NCBI GenBank assembly: GCA_002348225.1
Contig: DEAP01000025.1
Coordinates: 1-17,992, forward strand
Source: Dehalococcoidia bacterium UBA2979
GTDB lineage: Bacteria; Chloroflexota; Dehalococcoidia; UBA2979
Direction of reading: 5' to 3'
Length of the DNA: 17,992 bases
Below, one piece after another: positions 6,442 to 14,177 of the stretch. Both the position numbers and the translations under genes were made by a program. Numbering within the stretch: position 1 is the stretch's first letter; each line of letters opens with the position of its first letter. The notes under the pieces were generated by a model, which ran no database searches, was not told the DNA's origin, and saw nothing but the letters and a program-made list of their open reading frames with translations.

Positions 6442-7951
6442 ATTCCCATGCAGCCGCGTCACTTCCTAAGGGCCTACTACCAAATTCCCAATGTGGTTGT
6501 GTATCGGACATTTCCAGCACCGGTGACAGATGCCGCATTAGACCGTAGCCGGTTTCATGTGACTCGAAGAAATGTTCAATATTACCGGTGGCGTTAGCGG
6601 CAGGTGGTTTTTCAATGAGTTTATATAGTGTTTCTTTCTGAAGTTCTTTGCTGAAAATGTTTGTTTCACTCGCCAGCGGAAGGAGGGGTGCGAGATCCGA
6701 GCTGGAGTTAAGGCCTAGTTTCAAGTACCACATCGCCGTCTGAGTGAGGGATACCTGGACGTGCCAAGATCCCCCCTCCGTCGCGCGTCTTCTGAGAGCT
6801 TCCAGGACCCCATACGCCGCAAAATACGCGGTACTGTAGTCGTTCATTGGTGCCGGAGCTAGGCGCGGAACTGAAGGATCAGTCCCTGCGGCATGTGCCC
6901 GGTCCCAATCAGGTTCCAACGGTGCTAGCTCTCCTTGTATCTGGGCAATTCCTGAAACCGTTTGAGCAAGTTGTTCCCAGCCTGGTCGCTCGGACCATGG
7001 TCCTCCGTGTCCGTAGCAATTTTCGGAGACGTAAATCAGACCTGGTCTTAGCTTAGCCATTGCTTCGGGACCAAACCCACGGCGATCCAAGGTGCCCTTG
7101 CGAAAACCTTGGTTAAAGACGTCAGCGTTCTTAGCGAGATTCATCAAGGTTTCGACGTCATCACCTTTATTGAGATCAAGATGAATTTGACGTTTGCCGT
7201 GCCCTGTGTCCATTTCTGCCATCTCCATGGTAGGTAGACTTGGTGATGCGACATGCATCACTTGAGCGCCGTGCTCCGCAAGAGTTCTGGCACTGACCGG
7301 TCCGGCAAGAACTCTGGTTAGGTCTAGTACTCGTAGATTTGAGAGTGGTCGCTCACCACCCTTCGAGTTCTCAACGGGTCCTTCGCCAATTTTAGTAATT
7401 TCAATGACCGGTTTATCCCAGAGGAATTGTCCCTGAGGATGTCTTCGCCATTCTTCGGGGCTTCTTACTACTGCTCCAGTGACTTTCTTACTAATAAGTG
7501 CTGCTTCAAGCTCAAATGAGTTTTGTTTCGCCATTGCGGCAGCAATTGTTTCGAGGTCAGCATCCTCATCTATCCCTATTTGTTCCGCAACGATCGGTGC
7601 ATCACGAAAGGATCTGTGCAAGTGAAAGTATCGACCGTCACCGCACCTGTAAATTCTTGTCATGTCCTGATTCCGGAAGTTTTCTGGCATATTCTCTAAA
7701 CTTAGCCAACTCATGGAATTTAATGATGCGGCGGAATGCCTCATATCGATACGCAGGCTCTGCGGGGGGTGTCCTTGCAGCTGCCATAGTTCATCTATTT
7801 TCGACCCTACGAGGCCATGTACAACAGCAGATCCTTCACCGAGTTTGAACGGCGAGTAGTAGATAGGATCGGTCCCAAGGATCTCCAGCCGTGACTCTGG
7901 TATAGGCAGACCAGCTAGTTTTACGGCTTCGTTGAACTGGGCAGTTAGCAT
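6440..7951 (-). CDS. Long-form CaiB/BaiF (family III) CoA transferase
   Basis: The 503-residue product probably moves coenzyme A between carboxylic acids through a covalent aspartyl-CoA intermediate. Domain order is unusual. Residues about 40-180 resemble the small C-terminal part of family III enzymes (YRCGDGRYFHLH at 101-112, EEWRRHPQG at 166-174). The Rossmann half follows at about 203-410 (VLDLTRVLAGP 208-218, DTGHGKR 248-254, YVSENCYGHGGPW 307-319). Asp371 in MNDYSTAYFAAYG is the likely catalytic residue. I recognise this layout as a long COG1804 subfamily of unknown substrate. It is the last gene of a leftward operon 19 nt after a MaoC-like gene, so it probably serves the same acyl-CoA pathway. 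The ATG at 7951 has only a weak AGG upstream. Its stop lies in the shared terminator. Confidence 0.88.
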   Translation of the reverse strand: MLTAQFNEAVKLAGLPIPESRLEILGTDPIYYSPFKLGEGSAVVHGLVGSKIDELWQLQGHPPQSLRIDMRHSAASLNSMSWLSLENMPENFRNQDMTRIYRCGDGRYFHLHRSFRDAPIVAEQIGIDEDADLETIAAAMAKQNSFELEAALISKKVTGAVVRSPEEWRRHPQGQFLWDKPVIEITKIGEGPVENSKGGERPLSNLRVLDLTRVLAGPVSARTLAEHGAQVMHVASPSLPTMEMAEMDTGHGKRQIHLDLNKGDDVETLMNLAKNADVFNQGFRKGTLDRRGFGPEAMAKLRPGLIYVSENCYGHGGPWSERPGWEQLAQTVSGIAQIQGELAPLEPDWDRAHAAGTDPSVPRLAPAPMNDYSTAYFAAYGVLEALRRRATEGGSWHVQVSLTQTAMWYLKLGLNSSSDLAPLLPLASETNIFSKELQKETLYKLIEKPPAANATGNIEHFFESHETGYGLMRHLSPVLEMSDTQPHWEFGSRPLGSDAAAWE

Positions 7952-7970
7952 CGATACCTAAAGGGCTTTG

Positions 7971-8396
7971 TTACGCTGGTAGCGCGACAGTGGCAGTCCC
8001 CGGAGTGGTCTCCGTCGAACCGTCGTCCTGCTTAACTCCTACCTCGAGGTCTAGAAGTTTCTCGCCGTCCTCTTCATATTTCTTGGTGACTGTGGCGTGA
8101 ATGGTAAGATCATGTCGAGCGGGATCCATCCCTCGATAACTGACGCCCCAATTTTTGATTCGGCCTTCAGTTCCGCATATCTCGTCAAGCAATCTACCGA
8201 CTAGCATTCCTTTCAAGGCGCCGTGGACAATAATATCGGGCAGATTGTTCCCTTTGGCAAAGTCATCGTCATAATGTATCTGATAGAAATCTCCCGAAGC
8301 TGCTGCCCAGACTACCAATCTCTGAGAATCCATCTCCTCGGTTAGGATGAATTCCTGACCTTCAATGACCGCATTCCAGTTTTGTGCTTCAACCAT
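7971..8396 (-). CDS. MaoC-like hot-dog enoyl-CoA hydratase/dehydratase subunit
   Basis: The 141-residue product is a single hot-dog fold of the MaoC type, which adds or removes water across the double bond of an acyl-CoA. The catalytic segment ASGDFYQIHYDDDFA (about 33-47) carries the Asp and His of the hydratase-2 motif; Tyr occupies a position where Asn-Pro is often seen. A helix with HGALKGM (58-64) follows. The preceding gene encodes a MaoC N-type partner, so the two may form a heterodimer like mycobacterial HadAB or steroid-pathway ChsH1-ChsH2; this is inference. The ATG at 8396 has GGAG 6 nt upstream. The gene lies between the partner subunit and the CoA transferase in a leftward operon. 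The substrate is unknown. Confidence 0.85.
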   Translation of the reverse strand: MVEAQNWNAVIEGQEFILTEEMDSQRLVVWAAASGDFYQIHYDDDFAKGNNLPDIIVHGALKGMLVGRLLDEICGTEGRIKNWGVSYRGMDPARHDLTIHATVTKKYEEDGEKLLDLEVGVKQDDGSTETTPGTATVALPA

Positions 8397-8440
8397 TTTG
8401 AACTCCTAATAATTTACTATTTTTGATCTCTGATATATCC

Positions 8441-8914
8441 CTAGTACGAGATACCTTGTCCTTGCGTCTTCGCAACGACTTTGCCGTCAGATTGTCGTGT
8501 ATATACCGTTTCACTCTCTCGAATAAGCATTTTTCCAAATGATCGACTAGGACTCATTGTTAAATTTGTGATCCTTGACACAGCACTCAGAATATCGCCA
8601 GCATAGACTTGTTCGATTGGCTGCACTTGCGTTCCTCCGTTCAAATTTCGAGTGAAGGGACTGTTGAAGGTAGGTTGGCGTGAGGGTGCTTTGTTAGGGT
8701 CCCAAATCGGCATCCCGAGGTATCCAGGTGGGGATGGCAATGTTGGATGTCCGCCGGCCTTAGCCACATCTTCATCGTAATAAATCTCGTTCGTGTAGCC
8801 CACTGCTCGTGCAAATGTTCGTATGCCGAGTGTAGTCACCTCATAGAGCACAGGATCACCCTCTCTGTCGATGGCGTCCTTCATATCTTGGGTAAGTTCA
8901 AGTTCTTCACTCAT
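8441..8914 (-). CDS. MaoC N-terminal-type hot-dog protein, probable hydratase partner subunit
   Basis: The 157-residue product resembles the MaoC_dehydrat_N domain: a helix with IRTFARAVGYTNEIYYDEDVAK (split by eye about 30-52), a Pro-rich TLPSPPGYLG loop (58-67) and a long beta region. It lacks a clear GDxxxxH catalytic motif, as expected for the non-catalytic half of two-subunit MaoC hydratases. The MaoC gene 44 nt downstream supplies that motif. The pair would act on acyl-CoA thioesters in the cytoplasm, perhaps with substrates made by the CoA transferase. The ATG at 8914 is preceded by GGAGG. It is first in the operon; the 108-bp gap to the rightward TPR gene (8915-9022) must hold divergent promoters, of which no strong pair is visible. 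Confidence 0.78.
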   Translation of the reverse strand: MSEELELTQDMKDAIDREGDPVLYEVTTLGIRTFARAVGYTNEIYYDEDVAKAGGHPTLPSPPGYLGMPIWDPNKAPSRQPTFNSPFTRNLNGGTQVQPIEQVYAGDILSAVSRITNLTMSPSRSFGKMLIRESETVYTRQSDGKVVAKTQGQGISY

Positions 8915-9022
8915 AAATTAATTCCCTCCGCAATACCACGGATATTAACGCATTATCAGCGACTCGGGTTTTTTTCCTCGAGGATCCTTATTATTGATAT
9001 CTAAGGGGTGAGGGTTACTAGC

Positions 9023-9508
9023 GTGGATCCAAATGAAATTCTTCGAAATGCGATGCAGCGACATGCAGGTGGTGATATCAGCGGGGCTATCTCACAGGTC
9101 GAGGCTCTTTTAGTTGAATATCCTAAATTTGCTCCAGGATTTTCATATCTCGGACAGACCAAAGTGACTCGATTAAGACAATTTTCGGACGGTGTTAGGT
9201 ATCTTGATCAAGCCGTTGAATTCGGGGGTGACGATCCATATATTTTGTATACAGCAGGGTGGTGTTTAGAGTATATTGCGAACGCATTGGATCGTCCGAA
9301 ATTCAAATTTCAAGCGGTGGATAGGTCAGCACCAGAGTTTTATGGACGTGCACGTGAGCTGTTTTTAAGTTCTTTGGAGCTTTTGCGTGAAAAGCCGGAC
9401 GAGAATCTAAGAGGAGACGTTGAAGACATGCTTGACGTGGTAGCAAGTGCCACGGGTGAGCCGTGGGATGAGGAGTTGCAGGAGTATGTCCCGCCTAGAA
9501 TTCGCTGA
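9023..9508 (+). CDS. Small TPR-repeat protein of unknown function
   Basis: The 161-residue product has helical repeats typical of TPR proteins: a first pair at about 1-30 (AMQRHAGGDISGAISQVEALL), a second at about 34-65 (APGFSYLGQTKVTR, then FSDGVRYLDQAVEFGG) and a less regular third around 68-125. No signal peptide or membrane segment is visible, so it is probably cytoplasmic and binds another protein. GTG at 9023 is chosen because GAGGG lies 8 nt upstream. A GTG at 9008 in the same frame is an alternative and would be leaderless, since a TGATAT/GATATC hexamer ends 6-7 nt before it. The 3' end overlaps the hydrolase gene by 23 bp, which suggests coupled translation. No partner can be named. 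Confidence 0.75.
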   Translation: MDPNEILRNAMQRHAGGDISGAISQVEALLVEYPKFAPGFSYLGQTKVTRLRQFSDGVRYLDQAVEFGGDDPYILYTAGWCLEYIANALDRPKFKFQAVDRSAPEFYGRARELFLSSLELLREKPDENLRGDVEDMLDVVASATGEPWDEELQEYVPPRIR

Positions 9509-10310
9509 CGGATTTTCACTGCATTATGAAGTGTACGGGCCGGATATCGGCACCGCGAATGTATCACCGGTTCTTCTGGCACATGGTGCTGGTGGCAACG
9601 GATTAGTTTGGTGGCAGAACATCTCAGCTTTTTCAGACAGGTATCCCGTGATCACGTTTGATCATCGAGCATTCGGTCGGTCACCAGATATACAGGACGG
9701 TCCAGGGAGGATTGCATTTGGCGGTGACGTCAGAGCATTGCTAAAACATGTTGGTGCGAAGGGCGTGCACTTTGTTGGCCAGTCCATGGGCGGCAGAACA
9801 GCTTTCGGCTTGTTTTCGCGTGAGCCATCAATGATTCGCTCGTTAATTTATGCTGGTACCAATGGTGGATGTGTCGATGATGAGTACAGATCGCTGAAGT
9901 CACAGTATGAAGCTGACGGCACACTTTCGGGCTCACTTTTGCAGCGAGCAATGGCACCGGATTTCAAGACTAAAGATCCTGAAAGGTATTTTTTGTACAG
10001 ACAACTCCGAGGACTGAATCCTCCCCGTCCGAAGGATTTTCTAGCACCCACCAAAAGAATGATCAACTATAAAGGGTCTACCGCGCAACGTTTATCGCAG
10101 AGTGGAATTCCTATCCTCTGGATATGCGGGGAGATGGACCGAGTTGTTCACCCTGAGCTTATCAAGATTTCTCATCGACTCACGCCGGGGTCTCGTTATA
10201 TCGAAGTTCCGGAAGCCGGGCATTCTGCTTATTTTGAAACACCACAACTGTGGAATAGTCTAGTGAGGGATTTTGTTGATCAGGTTGAGGCTAGCAATCT
10301 GGCTAGATAA
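9486..10310 (+). CDS. Alpha/beta hydrolase
   Basis: The 274-residue product is an alpha/beta-hydrolase fold enzyme, probably an esterase or related hydrolase. It has an oxyanion segment HGAGGN (33-38), the nucleophile elbow GQSMGG with Ser100 (98-103), Asp218 in GEMDRV and His246 in EAGHSAYFE, which form a complete catalytic triad. No signal peptide is seen. The open frame reaches back to 9447, but the ATG at 9486 gives the normal fold start (LEFADGFSLHYEVYG) and has GGAG 10 nt upstream. It overlaps the TPR gene by 23 bp and precedes ileS by 32 nt. The substrate cannot be told from the sequence; the family also includes haloperoxidases and C-C hydrolases. Confidence 0.85.
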   Translation: MSRLEFADGFSLHYEVYGPDIGTANVSPVLLAHGAGGNGLVWWQNISAFSDRYPVITFDHRAFGRSPDIQDGPGRIAFGGDVRALLKHVGAKGVHFVGQSMGGRTAFGLFSREPSMIRSLIYAGTNGGCVDDEYRSLKSQYEADGTLSGSLLQRAMAPDFKTKDPERYFLYRQLRGLNPPRPKDFLAPTKRMINYKGSTAQRLSQSGIPILWICGEMDRVVHPELIKISHRLTPGSRYIEVPEAGHSAYFETPQLWNSLVRDFVDQVEASNLAR

Positions 10311-10342
10311 CCTGCATTACTGGCTTAATTTAAGGGGATCAG

Positions 10343-13300
10343 GTGACGTTATTTAACGATGTAAGTTCTCGAGTTTCATTTCCTGACCAAGAGTTGGATA
10401 TCTTGCAGATATGGAGAGAGAAAGAAGTTTTTAGACGTTCTGTGGAAGAGAGAGCAGAAACGCGACCATTCGTTTTTTACGAGGGCCCTCCTACCGCTAA
10501 CGGAAATCCTGGCATTCATCATGTTTTGGCACGCGCTTTCAAAGATTTAATTCCACGATATCGGACCATGCGTGGTTACCGAGTATCACATAAGGGCGGC
10601 TGGGATACACATGGACTGCCTGTTGAGCTTGAGGTTGAAAAGCAGCTTGGGCTAAATCAGAAGAAAGAGATCGAATCCTTCGGCGTGGAGGAATTCAACA
10701 GAAGATGTAGGGAGTCGGTTTTTACATATGTTCAGGAATGGGAGAAACTGACTGAGCGTATCGCTTACTGGGTAGACATGACGGAGCCATATGTTACCTA
10801 CGAAGCGAATTACGTTGAGTCCTGTTGGTGGATCTTTAAGCGACTCTGGGATAACGGACTGATGTTCCGTGATTTCCGAGTGACGCCGCATTGCCCAAGA
10901 TGCCAGACCTCTCTCTCCAGTCACGAAATCTCACTGGGTTATCAAGAAGATACTCCAGATCCAGGCGTCACTATCCGTTTCAAGTTGCATCAGAATCAAC
11001 CAGAATTAGATATAGAGACCAGAAAGATACTCAGGCTTGATGACCAGGTCCAGACGTCCCTGCTGGCGTGGACCACCACACCCTGGACGTTGCCTGGGTC
11101 AGCAGCATTGGCAGTTTCTACTGATGCCGATTATGTTCTTGCACAGCGTGAAGATGAACAAATTGGTGTGGAGCGAATAATTATTGCTCGAGATCTCCTT
11201 GATCAGATTAGCCCTGATAGCGAGGTACTTGCTACTTTCAAAGGCCTTAAATTATTGGATATTAGGTATCAGGAACTCTGGGCTGCGGAGAATTGGGCTG
11301 ATGCTAATCCTTATATGTTTGTCAATGGAGTGGCCACAAAGCCTGAGTCTCAAGATCAATTACCTGCTAGACGGGTCGTTGCTTCTGATGAGGTAACAAC
11401 AAGCGAGGGCACGGGAGTATTGCATGTTGCACCAGCGTTTGGAGCTGCTGACTACGAAATTGGAAGGGTGAATAATCTGATGTTTTTGCAGCCAGTTGCG
11501 CCAGATGGGACTGCTATTGGTGGACCCGGCGATGGTCTTTTTGCAAAGGATGCTGATAAAGCGGTCATTCGTGATTTGCGTGACCGAGGTCTTCTGTTTA
11601 GGTCAGAACAAATAAGACACACATATCCGTTTTGTTGGCGATGTAGTCAGCCCATTCTCTATTATGCGAAACCGTCCTGGTACATACGCACTACTCAGGT
11701 GAAGGAGAGTCTAGTCAGCGGGAACCAGGAAATTGGGTGGGTACCAGGGCATATTCGTGATGGCCGATTTGGTGAATGGCTTGCAGATAATGTTGACTGG
11801 GCGGTCTCTCGAGAACGATATTGGGGTACTCCATTGCCAATATGGATTTGTGAGCTATGTGGATCCACTGAGGTTATTGGATCCTTTAGTGAGCTCGAAG
11901 ATCGGGCAATTGGTGGGACAGGCCAAGCGATCCGTAATGGAGATGGAGATATTGATCCTCATCGTCCCTTCGTGGACGAGGTAGTTATAGGGTGCGGCGA
12001 TTGCAGCGGTGCTATGCATCGGACTCCTGAAGTTGCTGATGCTTGGTTTGATTCTGGTGCTATGCCTTATGCCCAGTGGCATTACCCATTCGAGAATAAG
12101 GAAGAGTTTGATCAAAAATTTCCAGCTGACTTTATTTGTGAAGCTGTTGATCAAACGCGAGGTTGGTTCTATACCCTCCATGCCCTCGCGACGTTGCTGA
12201 ACTCCACCGGGGATGTGTCGTCTACGCATTCCTTCAGAAATGTGATTTGCTTGGGTCATATTTTGGACGGAAACGGACAGAAAATGTCTAAGTCAGTCGG
12301 CAACGTAATTGATCCGTGGACGGTTTTAGATGAGTATGGTGCGGATGCAGTCCGTTGGACAATGTACACTGCTGCACCGCCGGGCAACTCAAGGAGATTC
12401 TCACCTGATTTGGTGCAGGAAACTTCTCGAAAATTTTTATCCACTCTTTGGAATACATATTCATTTTTTGTGACATACGCGAACACTGGAACATTCGATC
12501 CAAGTAGCTATGAGCGTCAGGGTCCAGAGCTGCCAATCGATAAATGGATTCGTTCGGAGATGCAGCTCACAGTGTCAAAGGTTACAGATGCTCTGGAGGC
12601 GTATGAACCGGCTCAAGCGGCCCAACCAATCAGTAACTTCGTGGATCAACTCTCGAACTGGTATGTTCGGAGAAACAGAAGGCGATTTTGGAATTCTGGT
12701 GAAGATGAGGATTCGAAAGCGGCACTGGCGACCTTGTACGAGTGCCTGATGACCACTGTAAAATTGCTCGCCCCGTTCACACCATTTATATCTGAAGCCA
12801 TCTATCAAAATCTTAGTATTTCGAAATCAAGCGGGGACACAGATTCTATCCACTTGGAACAATGGCCCGACGTCAACGAAGCACTCATAGATCAAAATCT
12901 TTCACAGGAAGTTGTTCTTGTGCAGCGCATGATTTCATTAGGTAGAGCGTCACGTGAAGCCGGTAAAATTAAGGTTCGTCAGCCCTGCGCCCAAGTTGTT
13001 TTAGTGCCAAGGAATCCCAGCGAATGTAGCTCCTTACGCGAATGGAGTGACGATATTTCTTCGGAACTCAATGTGAAGGAGGTCATCGTCACTGAAGATG
13101 CTGGAGAATTGATCAAATACAAACTTCGACCTAACTTGCAAACGCTCGGTCCGCGAGTGGGGAGAGAGGTAAATAACGTGAAAGAGGCCTTGAGTAATGC
13201 TGATGCGCTCGAAATTGTGCAGATGATGAAAAAAGGCGAGACAGTCACAATTAGTGGATTTGAATTATCGGCCTCTGATGTACTAGTGGACGTAGAGGCA

Positions 13301-13633
13301 GTCGAAGGCTGGGCGGCTCAGGAGGATGGTGGATATTTGTCATTACTAAAGATTGAGCTTGACGATGATCTCATTGCGGAGGGAATGGCACGAGAGGTGA
13401 TCAGGCGATTACAAAATATGAGGCGCGATGCGGATTTTGACATTTCGGACCGCATCAGAGTTTTCTGGACCAGTGACGGCGTTGTAGCATCAGCTATGAG
13501 ACTTCACGGGGGTCATATTGGTGAAGAGACTTTGGCGGTAGAAGTAGTCGAGGCTGAGTCACCTGAAGAAGCATTTACGTGGCAGGGAATGATTGACGGG
13601 AACGAAGCCGCGTTCGGGGTGATACGAATTTAG
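10343..13633 (+). CDS. ileS: Isoleucyl-tRNA synthetase
   Basis: The enzyme charges tRNA-Ile with isoleucine and hydrolyses misactivated valine. The product is 1096 residues, the long eukaryote-like class I type. The N-terminal catalytic segment FYEGPPTANGNPGIHH (45-60) carries GIHH in place of the classic HIGH; the same variant occurs in Bacteroidetes-type IleS. The editing domain has TTTPWTLPG near 244-252 and the GTGVLHVAP and FGAADYEIG segments near 356-373. KMSKS is at 647-651. Cys pairs CELC (near 504) and CGDC (near 551) form a likely zinc knuckle, followed by DAWFDSG. The anticodon-binding and extended C-terminal domains complete it. The GTG start has AAGGGG 5 nt upstream. The 32-nt gap before it leaves no room for a T-box leader. 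Its stop overlaps that of convergent moaC. Confidence 0.97.
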   Translation: MTLFNDVSSRVSFPDQELDILQIWREKEVFRRSVEERAETRPFVFYEGPPTANGNPGIHHVLARAFKDLIPRYRTMRGYRVSHKGGWDTHGLPVELEVEKQLGLNQKKEIESFGVEEFNRRCRESVFTYVQEWEKLTERIAYWVDMTEPYVTYEANYVESCWWIFKRLWDNGLMFRDFRVTPHCPRCQTSLSSHEISLGYQEDTPDPGVTIRFKLHQNQPELDIETRKILRLDDQVQTSLLAWTTTPWTLPGSAALAVSTDADYVLAQREDEQIGVERIIIARDLLDQISPDSEVLATFKGLKLLDIRYQELWAAENWADANPYMFVNGVATKPESQDQLPARRVVASDEVTTSEGTGVLHVAPAFGAADYEIGRVNNLMFLQPVAPDGTAIGGPGDGLFAKDADKAVIRDLRDRGLLFRSEQIRHTYPFCWRCSQPILYYAKPSWYIRTTQVKESLVSGNQEIGWVPGHIRDGRFGEWLADNVDWAVSRERYWGTPLPIWICELCGSTEVIGSFSELEDRAIGGTGQAIRNGDGDIDPHRPFVDEVVIGCGDCSGAMHRTPEVADAWFDSGAMPYAQWHYPFENKEEFDQKFPADFICEAVDQTRGWFYTLHALATLLNSTGDVSSTHSFRNVICLGHILDGNGQKMSKSVGNVIDPWTVLDEYGADAVRWTMYTAAPPGNSRRFSPDLVQETSRKFLSTLWNTYSFFVTYANTGTFDPSSYERQGPELPIDKWIRSEMQLTVSKVTDALEAYEPAQAAQPISNFVDQLSNWYVRRNRRRFWNSGEDEDSKAALATLYECLMTTVKLLAPFTPFISEAIYQNLSISKSSGDTDSIHLEQWPDVNEALIDQNLSQEVVLVQRMISLGRASREAGKIKVRQPCAQVVLVPRNPSECSSLREWSDDISSELNVKEVIVTEDAGELIKYKLRPNLQTLGPRVGREVNNVKEALSNADALEIVQMMKKGETVTISGFELSASDVLVDVEAVEGWAAQEDGGYLSLLKIELDDDLIAEGMAREVIRRLQNMRRDADFDISDRIRVFWTSDGVVASAMRLHGGHIGEETLAVEVVEAESPEEAFTWQGMIDGNEAAFGVIRI

Positions 13634-14118
13634 GATGCGCTGAAATCGCCTGATTTACCGCCAGATTTCGTGAGTAGCTTGATGTCACCTATTGTCATTG
13701 TTTTTTGCACGGACTTGCACATGTCATAAATTGTTAAAGCAGCGACAGTACAGGCCGTCAGCGCTTCCATCTCCACTCCTGTATTCGAAGTCACTCTTAC
13801 GGTCGAATTTATATAGAGTGCGGGTTGCCTATCGTCACCAGAAGACTCTATATCGATATTGATACTGCTAATTGGTAAAGGATGACAAAGTGGTATGAGA
13901 TCATGGGTCTTTTTCGCAGCCATAATTCCCGCTATTCGTGCACTCGCGAATACGTCACCCTTGGGAATTTCACCACTGGTAATTAGATCAAGTGTTGTTT
14001 GGCTCATATAGACCATCGCCTGAGCCGTGGCCTCACGTGCTGTTGGGTCTTTTGCAGACACGTCGACCATATGAGCAGCACCGGATTCGTCAATGTGACT
14101 GAGCTGGGTATTTTCCAT
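13630..14118 (-). CDS. moaC: Cyclic pyranopterin monophosphate synthase MoaC
   Basis: MoaC acts with MoaA to make cyclic pyranopterin monophosphate, the first stable intermediate of molybdenum cofactor. The 162-residue product is full length. Landmarks are HMVDVSAK (16-23), Lys53, LIPLCHPLP (74-82), GVEMEALTAC (114-123) and YDMCKSVQK with Asp132 and Lys135; these match the catalytic Lys51, Asp128 and Lys131 of the E. coli enzyme. The KSGGKSG end segment is present. No other moa gene is in the window. The ATG at 14118 lacks a Shine-Dalgarno sequence; TAGAAT ends 7 nt before it on the minus strand, so the mRNA may be leaderless. It converges on ileS with a 4-bp overlap and no terminator between them. 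Confidence 0.95.
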   Translation of the reverse strand: MENTQLSHIDESGAAHMVDVSAKDPTAREATAQAMVYMSQTTLDLITSGEIPKGDVFASARIAGIMAAKKTHDLIPLCHPLPISSINIDIESSGDDRQPALYINSTVRVTSNTGVEMEALTACTVAALTIYDMCKSVQKTMTIGDIKLLTKSGGKSGDFSAS

Positions 14119-14125
14119 GATTAAT

Positions 14126-14131
14126 ATTCTA
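14126..14131 (-). promoter_or_regulatory. Candidate -10 element of a leaderless moaC promoter
   Basis: TAGAAT on the minus strand lies 7 nt before the moaC ATG. The -35 position is poor (about GTAACG at 17-bp spacing), so the call rests on the -10 hexamer, its distance and the missing Shine-Dalgarno sequence. Confidence 0.3.
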
Positions 14132-14142
14132 ACGGTTCAGGT

Positions 14143-14171
14143 TTGACACGTTACTCAACCGCACTTAATTT
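14143..14171 (+). promoter_or_regulatory. Consensus-like leaderless promoter of the APH/P-loop kinase gene
   Basis: TTGACA (14143-14148) and TAATTT (14166-14171) are separated by 17 bp, and the ATG begins 7 nt after the -10 hexamer, so transcription should start at the ATG. No Shine-Dalgarno sequence is present. This is the best -35/-10 pair in the window and it partly overlaps the opposing moaC promoter region. Confidence 0.6.
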
Positions 14172-14177
14172 CGAATC

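Noticed and set aside
7498..7848. Plus-strand 116-codon open frame inside the CoA-transferase gene
   Set aside because: It is a mirror of conserved coding sequence on the other strand, with no start signals and low-complexity composition.
10311..10342. T-box riboswitch before ileS
   Set aside because: Only 32 nt separate ileS from the hydrolase gene, too short for a T-box, and the specifier and antiterminator elements are absent.
11855..12259. Minus-strand 134-codon open frame inside ileS
   Set aside because: It is antisense to the conserved catalytic part of ileS and its translation shows no recognisable domain.
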